NCBI GenBank assembly: GCA_003427395.1
Contig: BFEA01001199.1
Span: 7,710 to 33,657, forward strand
DNA: 25,948 nucleotides
From: Chara braunii
Lineage: Eukaryota > Streptophyta > Charophyceae > Charales > Characeae
Reading direction: 5' to 3'
Part shown: positions 17,880 to 25,948 of the stretch, one piece after another
Layout: every line of letters starts with the position of its first letter
Position numbering within the stretch: the stretch's first letter is position 1
Made by a program: the position numbers and the translations under genes
Notes under the pieces: model-generated
Database searches by the model: none
Seen by the model: the letters and a program-made list of their open reading frames with translations, nothing else
What the model was told of the DNA's origin: nothing

Positions 17880-18970
17880 CCATCAGGAAATTTATAGAAA
17901 AAGATGGTTTTATATTCCCACATGCTATCTTCTCGCCACAGGCACTAGCCAACAGGGATATGGTCTATGCTAAAAACGCAGTCCAGATCATCTTTGCGAG
18001 TGATGCAATGCATTGCCCTGTCAATGACAAACTCAAAATAGGCCAACAAGCAGTCCACAACCATTTTCTGATTGAGACCGTGGACGCATTTTCGGTGACA
18101 GTCATCACCATCCATGCGATTGACAGAGTGAACCTGCTAAAGATGAAAAATCTCAGCTTCAGGGGCCGACCAGTCGAAATTCGACCATGGGAACCCCAGA
18201 ACCCGGCCACGACAGACCAGAGAAGACAGCAATTGATGAACAACCATTTCTGGGTTGAGTTTCGATTTGCGCCATTATGTGTCCAAGGGGCAATCCTGGC
18301 TGAGCTGCAGCAAATTGCACCAGTCTTGGGGTATATCAATGACCTTCCTCAGGCACTTCCAAAGCGTGATGATTCCCTGCTGGTGGCAGTCGATTGGGAT
18401 CCGAACAAGGGGTTCCCGGTCAGTGGTCAATGGTCGTTTGCGCACTCAGGCAGGAATTTCACGGTTCAAGTTAGTCATCCCCAAGATCCCTGGTGCCATG
18501 CTTGTAAGATCAGAGGGCACCTATGCACTGATCTGCAATGTCCCAAATACCGGGACAATCAAACACAAGGACTTGTAAAACCGCATCCGGATGGACCAGG
18601 GAGGTGGGTATCAGAAGATAAATCATACCATGGCTGGGTTTTCTATCGGAAAACCATTAAAACCCCGGGAGTCTGGAAATGGGAAGGGGAAGGACCCCCG
18701 TCCCCTTCACCGGCAAACACACTTGCACACGACAGCTACCCCAAGGGAAGACAGGAAAGACAAAGATGCACAGAAGAACCCACCCCCACAACTGGGGGGA
18801 TACAGGCAGACGCACAGCAACGGCCACCCAGGATGACTCCGCAGGGAGCAAAAGGGCACCAACAACCAAACCACCCGCACGTGATCCAACTGGAGCAGAA
18901 CCCTCAGAAGCAGCACCTGCAGCAAGGGCAACACCAGCACAAACAGCACCTGGACCATCAGCAGCAGTAG
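17880..18970 (+). pseudogene. LINE ORF1, N-terminal domain and CCHC-like zinc knuckle
   Basis: The open frame with ATG at 17960 runs to TAG 18968, and coding-like text in the same frame extends back to about 17880. Counted from 17960, residues 1-80 form a conserved block (AVHNHFLIETVDAFSVTVIT, LSFRGRPVEIRPWEPQ) and residues 95-160 another (HFWVEFRFAPLCVQ, LLVAVDWDPNKGFP). Residues 179-194 (CHACKIRGHLCTDLQC) form a zinc knuckle with an odd spacing, C-x2-C-x4-H-x6-C, and an extra Cys. ORF1 proteins bind element RNA. From about residue 240 the chain becomes Pro/Gln/His-rich. The stop at 18968 sits in a run of CAG codons, so it is probably a CAG to TAG mutation, and the same frame continues. Confidence 0.78.
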
Positions 18971-19606
18971 CAGAATCGGCAGATGTAACCACAAAATCAG
19001 ATGCAAGACCATTGCCAACTACGGCAAACGCAGCCGCACCAGACACAGCAGAACACACAGCACCAACAACACTGGCAGATGCCGCAACAGCAGCAGCAGC
19101 AGATGAGCCAGCCAGCTGCGCAGCCAGAATATGATCATCATCAAAAGGGGCTGAGCCGGCCGCGACAACAGTCGCAACACCAGATGCACCAGACACATCA
19201 GAACCCGCAGCCGCAACAACACCGACAGATACAGCAGCAGAACCCTCAGACACAGAAGACCACAATGCAGCCGAAGCTGCAGCAGCAGCACATGATCCGG
19301 CCTGTTACACAGCCTAAAATTGACCCCGGCCCCCTGCGGCTCCTACCATCTTCAATGACAGAAATACAGCAACCAGTTCAACAGAGCTGCCAGTTGACCC
19401 ATCTCCAAACTGGGCAGCAAGGACCGGTAGACATACCAGAGGCTAAACAGAACGAGGGACAACAAACACAACAACAACTGCAGATCCAGACCGTTCAATT
19501 GACGGATCAGATGAGAACCGAGGACCAGCAACCGAGTGAGTCTGTACAACGTCAACTGCGGCAACAGCAGCAACTGGACCACCAGCTCAAATTCAACAGT
19601 AACTAG
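18971..19606 (+). pseudogene. LINE ORF1, Gln-rich low-complexity linker
   Basis: In the ORF1 frame this part reads as a Gln/His/Thr/Pro-rich chain (QQQQQQMSQPAAQPEYD, RQLRQQQQLDHQLKFNSN), broken by TAA 18986 and TAG 19604. The sequence is a CAG/CAA/GCA/ACA mosaic. Another plus frame is also open across part of it (18679-19134) and would give an Ala/Thr-rich chain. Which frame was used cannot be decided by eye. The region is most likely a disordered linker. Confidence 0.55.
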
Positions 19607-20791
19607 CCTGAACCACAGCAGGGGCCAAACCAGCCGGTGGTGGAGAATGCCACAGCTAGCACTCACAATCTAACAGACAACCAGCTGCGGATGGATGACA
19701 CTAGACTGCAGAAGGTGGAGCAGTGGCAGAACAAAATCACACAACTCTGCACCTGGGAACCAGGGGAAGTAGGAGGTGCAGAGAAGCACCAACTGAGCCA
19801 ACTGAGCCATCCGCCTCATCAGACTGATGACAGGTCGACCCGACCACTAGACCCACAGATGGACAGCCCTGACAACAGAAAACACATTCTCCCCAAAGAA
19901 CGAGACGAAAGGAAAACGGCTGGGCAACCTGGATCCCCCCGTCCTGCGACTGAACTCCCTGTAACTATGGAAGGGGTCGAGATTGCCGCAGAAGATACAA
20001 TGGGCCCACTGCCTATGGATCAAGCAGGCCCGGTTGCGGGACCTGCTGATAGTGTCAAAGCCAATGTCATGATACCGCTGGGTAGTGCGCCCTCCCCACT
20101 GGCCCCCCAAGGGGGGGATTGCGGAATTGGTTGCAGAATTGGAATCGCTGTCGGAATGCATCCTGGGGTTAGTCTGAACTTGGATCGCACCTCCATCATA
20201 GGGAAACAGCAGCCCCACCACAATCAATACTGCACTCCTGTGGATTGTACCAGCAGTCCCCACACAGAGGCTCTGAGCAACCTCTCTCAAACCCTTGACC
20301 CCCCCCCACCAGAGGCAGGAACTGAGATACAAATGGGAGATCAGGAGCTCACTTGTGATGAAAGGAAATCAGAGGGTAAGGATGCACAACCCCACCACAT
20401 GAACAGAAAGGGGCCAAAACGTCTCTCCAGGGATAAAAAAGTTAAGGACAGACTCAAGGTGATCGCAGATACAATTCTGATGGGACTGCTGGCTCAGGGG
20501 GGACAGATGACCATTCCTCCCTTACACTGGGAGAACATCAGGAGGGCCTTCATGAATACAGCATCACTCACACAGCGCATAGACGACTACGATGACTTGT
20601 CGGCTAAAGATTGGCGGGTAGTTGCCGCCCGAGTTAGTGACACAGTGCACGCTCTCAAAGACAAAATGAGACAGAAAAGCCAACAGGAGGAACAGTCTCA
20701 GATCTGTGGAAAAGAAAGCTTGGCGATAGTCCTAACCACTAACAACAACAACAAAACAATTCAGGACTTGACCTGGGGTGGAAGAGTCTGA
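19607..20791 (+). pseudogene. LINE ORF1, C-terminal half
   Basis: This is the same frame as ORF1 upstream, open from after TAG 19604 to TGA 20789. The first 230 residues are polar and disordered. The end is more protein-like: RKGPKRLSRDKKVKDRLKVI, then QMTIPPLHWENIRRAFMNTA and DWRVVAARVSDTVHALKDKM. I do not recognise a known domain in it. Assignment to ORF1 rests on frame continuity and position before ORF2. Confidence 0.6.
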
Positions 20792-21805
20792 CCCACAGTA
20801 ATAATTCAAGAACTGGAAAGTGTGATTGGGGACAAACACCTGACCACGACCCTCAATTGCAGACAATGAGCTGGTGCCGCCACACCTGCTCAGGCCACTG
20901 CTTCACATCAAATCTGAATCGGCCGCAGACCTCAGGGTTTCATTAGACCAGGCTAAGGGGGCCGAGAGACTGGGAACAAAATTGATATTGCAGGCTCATG
21001 CACAGACGACAACGGAATCAGACTCGGACCCTAACGAAGAAGCGCAAGAATCTGAATCCGAATCGGATGACAGTTCGACCTCAGAGTTGGAATGGGACAT
21101 GCTAGACCTCGGAGTACGCACCTATGAAGGTCAGCAACAACTACGACTGGAAGGGGGCAATTCTTTTCAGACCTGGCTTGAAGATCCCCTCACGCACAAA
21201 CAACACCTCGGGAGCAGGAACTTGGGGATGACCTATCTAAAGAGGTGTTGATTAAAGATCATTTGAATACCCTTGGTGGAACCTCTCCATCCCTCCAAAT
21301 AGTGTGGTCGGCGGGTGTTGTCATGCTGCCCATTTGAAGGAAGGCTGAGGGGGCACCCTGGCAATTGGGCCTCCGTCCCAACCTGCACCGGGTCCCAAAA
21401 CTAGCAAGCAAATCTTACTCAGAGGAACCCCAGCAGGGTCTCACACTGTTGGGCTGGAGAGGACAAACCATCACAAGAAATATGTTAAAGATCCACGCAC
21501 AACAAAATGGAGACAGAAATGCCATCGGGGACCGTTTTTCCGCAAGGCATTCCCTTCCCTAAAGGAGTAACTCCCATCCTCCGCCTGTTCCCCGACGCTG
21601 CACAGTCCCAGCATGGGGATTGCCATCTGCAGTGGATGACACACCAACAACTCAGAAGTTCAGAAGCGTGCCAACGGCCAAATTGAGGCCCAACAATACC
21701 TGGACAATCGAGGAACAGATCCTCTTTCTCACAATTCTCCTTCATGAAGATGCGCTGGAGGTTTATCAGCAATGGGACGACCCCCCATTTGTCAGACGCT
21801 TCTAG
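20792..21805 (+). pseudogene. LINE ORF1 3' remnants, several frames
   Basis: Short open pieces change frame repeatedly. One is an acidic segment at 20874-21251 (ESDSDPNEEAQESESESDDS). Another begins near 21509 (METEMPSGTVFPQGIPFPKG). A third ends at TAG 21803 (TWTIEEQILFLTILLHEDAL, then YQQWDDPPFVRRF). The last has the look of a true protein C-terminus. Together they are best read as a decayed end of ORF1 and the spacer before ORF2. Individual borders are uncertain. Confidence 0.45.
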
Positions 21806-21894
21806 TCCGAGGAGTGAACTCCCAACCCTGTGCAGCTACAGGACGAATAAACCTCACATGACTCATTAATCTGGCAACACAAAACTGCGCTCCG

Positions 21895-22820
21895 GTGACT
21901 AATGACCCTCATTATACGCCTCATCCGCCTCATCCGCCTCACCCACCCAGGTGCCCTAGCCCTCCTCGACCGGCTCCGCCGCTCAGAACGCAGCCAATGT
22001 GGGCTAAAAAGATACTGGAGGCAGATCTGGATATCAGGTCGATAGGCGTCAACGGACTGGCACAACCTAATGAGCAAAAAAGAGAGGCAATATCAAATCT
22101 GATGACACGAGACACGAGGGATAGTTGGCCAGATGTGATTGCAGTGCAAGAGACTCATCTGACTGACTCACCAACACATCGAGCAAGGGCAAGACATGTC
22201 TGGCCCTACATCTCTTATGCAGCTCCGGCCAGAGCCGCAGCCTCTACGGGTGTTTCCTTGTGGCTTCACCCCACCTCTAGATTGATACCTAAGAGGGCAG
22301 ATTGGGATCGGGTGGAAGGACGAAGGGTATGGCTGAAAGCCACGCTAGGATCAGAGTCACTGTACCCGGTGTGCATTTATGCACCCAATGATCCCTGCAA
22401 TAGCCGCTGCCTCGGGATGCTCCCATCATAATGATGGGGGACTTCAATACAACGCCGGAACCACTTATGGACCGAAGATCCACTTCCCAAAATATCCGAG
22501 AAAACCAGGAGAACAACGGTCCTGATTTTACAGCCCTGGGACATATGATGGCGGACATGTGCCTCACGGACTCTTACAGACAACTGAACCCACCAAGAGG
22601 GCCTACACATGTGTGAGATCGAGGGGGAGGCAAGGGCATAGCTAATTCTAGGATTGACCTCTGCTTGATTTCAGAGGAAATATTTGGACTACTTACGGTA
22701 GCAGACATATGCCCTATCTCAGAATGTCAGTCCTTCGACCACCGAATGATAATAGCGGGACTATCTTACCACTCTCACATTGTGCGAGGCCCGAGATTCT
22801 TTAAGCTGAATACCTCCCTC
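21895..22820 (+). pseudogene. LINE ORF2: AP endonuclease domain
   Basis: Motifs appear in the expected order across frame breaks. They are IRSIGVNGL (catalytic Asn), DVIAVQETHL (catalytic Glu), GVSLWLHPTSRL, YPVCIYAPND, IIMMGDFNTTPEP (Asp/Asn), then NSRIDLCLIS (Asp) and SFDHRMII (Asp/His). The frame moves near 22400-22405, where one open stretch ends at TAA 22429 and the frame with GDFN takes over. A TGA at 22614 follows THV where CGA would fit. The domain nicks the target DNA. All catalytic residues are present; only the frames are broken. The Pro/His-rich leader before residue 35 is not part of the fold. The start is uncertain. Confidence 0.82.
21912..21950 (+). repeat. Short tandem repeat of CCTCATCCG units
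   Basis: Several 9-bp CCTCATCCG-like units are present. In the ORF2 frame they encode a His/Pro repeat (PHPPHPPHPP) just ahead of the endonuclease. Confidence 0.8.
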
Positions 22821-23732
22821 CTGAAACTTGCCTCCTTTGAGATCCTCATCAAAGACTTTTGGGTGTACTGGACCACACAGAAACCAGATGATGGTAGGTT
22901 GGTCCAATGGTTCAATGAGGGTATAACACATCTTAGGGAAAGAGTTCAAAAGTACTCAATTAAACAGGCAAGAGACAGGAAGATAAACATTGACAGGCTA
23001 TTGCTTCAATAAGAAGAATGGGATGCCTATCTCATGGATAGCCCAATGGACATAGAAACCTATAATGCACTACAAAGAGCACGAGTTCAGTTACAAGAAT
23101 ATTACGATAATCAGACACAAAAATGGAGGATACAAGCCTGGATCACCAAAAATGCAGCTGATGGGATGATCACCAGGACGTTCTTTCGGAAAGCTAAGGT
23201 TAAAACCACACAAATCACAGTCCCATCCTTGAGCCACCCATTTGACAATAGCCAGCCAACGACAACTAACACTTACAAAATCGCAGAATATGCCTCCTCC
23301 TACTATAAAAAACTCTTTATATCTGAAGCTAGACAGAGACCACCCCATGACTGGCAAAGGGCCTGTGACATTCTCCTCGATGCTCTCCCATCAATGCTCT
23401 CAACACAGCAACGAAAAGCAATGGAGACACCGATCACGCAAGAGGATTTGCTGCAGGCCCTACGGGACATGGAGGACGAAAAAACATTGGGTCTAGACTC
23501 TTTTTCAAAGGAGTTCTGGCTTCAATTATGGGATATATTCTAGGATGATTTTTGCCAATATGTTAATGCAGTCTTCAGAGAAGAGACCTTTGGGGATATG
23601 ATTGGTCAAGGGGTCACAACACTTATATACAAGAAGGGGGACAAGGAAGATATATGTAACTACAGACCTATTACTTTGCTACTTGTCCCGTATAAAATTG
23701 TAGCAAAAGTGTAGGCTAGTAGAGCTAACCCA
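22821..23732 (+). pseudogene. LINE ORF2: linker and N-terminal (fingers) part of reverse transcriptase
   Basis: The text continues in the same frame as the GDFN part. It runs LNTSLLKLASFEIL, then the helical linker up to TAA 23010, then 23034-23543, which includes LQALRDMEDEKTLGLDSFSK and EFWLQLWDIF. The latter matches the 'K.PG.DG...FW' start of LINE RTs. After TAG 23541 it reads TTLIYKKGDKEDICNYRPIT and VPYKIVAKV, the RT block with NYRPI, up to TAG 23712 and ASRA. The stops at 23010 (after CAA) and 23712 look like point mutations. The catalytic palm that should follow is absent. Confidence 0.75.
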
Positions 23733-24603
23733 GAAAGTATGAGGGCGCTTGCAGGGACAATTCACCTTTTTGAAGTGGTGGTGGACATGAAAGTCAACTG
23801 GGGAACAAAAACTGAAGGCTGGTGGCTAACAAAAAGTGACAATGGCCCATTGCACGACCACGGCGACAGATTGGTAGACCTAGCAATACAACGCATGAAT
23901 GCATGAAAATCAACGCGCACATCACTTGTGGGTCGTGCCCTCGCAATAAACAATGCCATCCTTGCAACAATTTGGAACAAAGTGGCCTTTTGGAAGCTCA
24001 CCAGAACTTAGATAACAAGACTGCGACAGGCTGCATCAGCTTATCATGAGCATATCAAATGCATCCGAAGAGTGGCTTGGGAAGTCGCACCCAACCGCGC
24101 ATCAAAGGAGGTCTCGGAATTGTCGACCCAGAGAATGAGATAAAAACATTGCTTTTCGGATAAGACTATTGATTGACAATGACATCCCATGGGCACTGTA
24201 TGCCCTCATCCAAATTCAGGCTTTGGCCCCACAGTCCAATGGAGGCACAAAGGTACACCCGCTATAACGACTAACTAATAAATATTGGACGATCTCGGCT
24301 CCACCCCGCACTCGATCAGAGGACACACCAGCATCATCAGCCAAATGGGACCTTAGGACGGACCCCCTATGGACCACGCTTTTACGACTCTGGAGGGAAA
24401 GGGGGCCAGCACAAAAAATGTCTGAGTTAAGATGGGAAGAGATATGGAGGCAACTCCTCTTCTGTAATCCGAATCTCCTTGACCGAACAGGCCACCCCTT
24501 CCCACTCTACACTCACTCAAAATGGATTTCGTGGGTGAAAAAAAAAGTGTATACAATTGGTGACATATGGAATGTCCAAACGAACTTTTGGCATATTGGA
24601 TAG
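23727..24603 (+). pseudogene. LINE ORF2: post-catalytic reverse transcriptase (thumb) remnants
   Basis: Right after ASRA the frame continues with NPESMRALAGTIHLFEVV, then KVNWGTKTEGWWLT. It goes on with RLVDLAIQRMNA and, past TGA 23904, with SLVGRALAINNAILATIWNK. These are blocks that in LINEs lie beyond the catalytic YADD box. Hence motifs A to C have been lost by an in-frame deletion near 23722-23730. Further stops and shifts follow; KGGLGIVDPENEIKTLL near 24100 is in another frame. A piece at 24418-24603 (WEEIWRQLLFCNPNLLD) is still open. Confidence 0.68.
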
Positions 24604-24848
24604 GGACTTCGCTTGCAAATGGGCCATATCAGAGATCTTCGTGAAGGTCTGCAAAAACTGCAGGAAGCCATCCCATTGGCCTGGATATCAGAAATGAGAA
24701 GAGGTCAAGGATTAGATTAGGAGACTTGGTCGTCACGCCTGAAGATGGGCTGATCCCTATGGTATTGTACAAGGTGGACAAGGTACACGATCACACAGCA
24801 TCACTTTAGGCCTATGCTCCCCAACTCCCGGAACAAAGGTGGTCAAAA
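24604..24848 (+). pseudogene. LINE ORF2 connecting region, badly broken
   Basis: Short frames only. GDLVVTPEDGLIPMVLYKVD near 24720-24780 looks like surviving coding sequence between the thumb and the C-terminal zinc domain. Confidence 0.45.
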
Positions 24849-25860
24849 TTGCTCATAGAAGACAAATTGGACCACCAGCGAACTGTTATGGGGCTCATAA
24901 GAGTCTGGGTCCTCAATGACAGTGAAGACGGACTGTATGCCTATGAGTCGGCGCCCCCTCTCAGCCAACTGTCGTTTGACCCCCAGGAATGGGAATGGAA
25001 TCAGGCAGGGAGATGTTCACTTCAACTATGGCAATACACGGTTGAAAATGAATACAGGAATGCTCAACCGAAAACACACATAACTGACCAGATTGGATTA
25101 CGATGGGACAAAGACTCTCCCCTCAAAAGAGAGGACCTACATAGTTTCAACTGGGCCTCATATTCACGGATCCAGCCCACCAATCTAAGAGCTCTGCAAT
25201 GGCAGATCATCCACAGATGCCTCCCCACCCCGGACTGGATCATATCCAGAACGGACTTGGAAATCCGGGGAGATCTGTCTGCACTATGTAGCTATTGCGG
25301 AGGAACTAGTTCTCCCCAAAGAAGAGCCACCTTGGAACATTGTTTCTTATACTGCTCGATGGTGGCCCAACTGTGGAGCTGGTGGGACGCGGCTTGGCAT
25401 TACCTCACAGGGACACATATTCCTTGGGATATCAAAGTAATCCTGTCGGGAGAAAAGACTCCACAAATGGCCCAATGGACGCCCTATATGTCCAACCAGT
25501 TTACTATCACACGCCTACCAATGCTTATGGCGGCATGGCGAATGAGGTGTACACACGACGTTTGGGTTTTTGGAAGCACGAGCATCAATCGCGGAAACAA
25601 TAACGTTCAGAACCCATGCAGCCTGGCAAGAGCTTCAAAACATGTTGACAAACGAACCGGATGCAGTCAAACGTAACGACCTCTCACACAACTTCCGCAC
25701 GTTATGGGTGGATAACAAACAGAGGGTCTGTGAACTGGACCTGGACAACCATCTGCGATGGAAATAGTGGCTATTAACGGAGCTCCGATGGGAACGATTG
25801 CGACAAAACCACTTTGATATCCCTTTCCAACTGACTAACTTCATCCTTGTTACAAATTAG
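24849..25860 (+). pseudogene. LINE ORF2: C-terminal domain with zf-RVT-type zinc motif
   Basis: The segment is open at 24849-25676. It carries FNWASYSRIQPTNLRALQWQ and RCLPTPDWII, followed by CSYC and LEHCFLYC, a C-x2-C-x13-H-x4-C motif like the zinc-binding tail of plant LINE RTs (zf-RVT). Near 25560-25575 the frame moves, and EARASIAETITFRTHAAWQE and DLSHNFRTLWVDNKQRVCEL continue in the next frame. That frame has a TAG at 25765, where TGG would fit, then WLLTELRWERLRQNHFDIPF, to a final TAG at 25858. This tail probably helps bind element RNA. Assignment by motif order is firm; the copy is inactive. Confidence 0.75.
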
Positions 25861-25948
25861 CGGTCTGTATTTTTGGATCTCATGACCCCATGAACCCCCT
25901 GCTCGCCCCTGCCCTTCCTTTGTGCACGCACCACTACCCCCCTTCTAC
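25861..25948 (+). other. Start of LINE 3' untranslated region
   Basis: C-rich sequence after the last ORF2 stop, running to the end of the window. No poly(A) or other 3' signal is seen. Confidence 0.5.

Larger units (their letters stand above)
17880..25860 (+). mobile_element. Non-LTR retrotransposon (LINE) with ORF1 and ORF2, 5'-truncated and decayed
   Basis: A single plus-strand element gives ORF1 with a CCHC-like knuckle, a Gln-rich linker, an ORF1 C-terminal domain, then ORF2 with AP endonuclease, RT remnants and a zf-RVT-type C-terminal domain. ORF1-like coding sequence begins near 17880 (KFIEKDGFIFPHAIFSPQAL) directly at the junction with the minus-strand LINE, so the 5' end is missing. 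The ORF2 frame ends at TAG 25858. No poly(A) tail is seen before the window ends. The plus strand is A/C-rich, unlike the G/purine-rich left half of the window. Confidence 0.85.

Noticed and set aside
18657-19265. 202-residue minus-strand Ala/Val-rich ORF
   Set aside because: It is the antisense reading of the CAG/GCA repeat in LINE ORF1.
17242-22800. Twin-priming inversion of one LINE
   Set aside because: The inverted part encodes an endonuclease that is also present in the plus-strand element and is of a clearly different sequence, so it is a second element.

Overview
The window is a stack of decayed retroelements with no recognisable host gene. The style of the elements points to a plant-lineage nuclear genome. 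These are a Ty3/gypsy pol with the 'YSGYDQFPVYPPDRPVTAMH' type of reverse transcriptase, a large Glu/Pro-rich gag-like ORF, a Penelope-like reverse transcriptase, and LINEs with a Gln-rich ORF1 and a zf-RVT tail. From memory they most resemble elements of the charophyte alga Chara braunii; that assignment is inference and was not tested.

Layout. Positions 1-2642 (+) hold the 3' part of a Ty3/gypsy pol: reverse transcriptase, RNase H, linker and integrase. It is broken by a stop, a 43-bp shift, a frameshift, another stop and a probable deletion of the integrase zinc domain. Positions 2832-5719 (+) hold a gag-like gene with a CCHC knuckle, placed after pol, which is the reverse of the usual order. 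Positions 5720-14680 carry no convincing protein gene, but they hold repeats and RNA-like structure. These include a cloverleaf resembling a tRNA (7607-7687) and a 10-unit array of hairpins with covarying stems and an invariant TAAGAT loop (10921-11744). They also include three ~122-bp units that fold into long hairpins (12049-12395) and a diverged direct repeat (13363-13589 and 14003-14227). Positions 14682-16292 (+) encode a decayed Penelope-like reverse transcriptase, followed by a 49-bp tandem repeat. A LINE endonuclease fragment lies on the minus strand (17242 to about 17870). It abuts head-to-head a long plus-strand LINE (about 17880 to 25860) with ORF1, endonuclease, an RT whose catalytic core is deleted, and the C-terminal zinc domain.

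Working together: every protein-coding stretch is a retroelement protein, and all carry stops or frameshifts, so nothing here is likely to be active. Many stops look like C-to-T changes of CAG, CAA or CGA codons. About 60 single N bases occur and all lie before 11,825, which fits collapsed high-copy repeats in the left part and older, unique copies in the right part.

The most unusual content is the non-coding middle. The hairpin array looks like a natural multivalent RNA scaffold transcribed from the plus strand: ten hairpins share one loop and one asymmetric internal loop, with different but compensated stem sequences. I do not recognise it.
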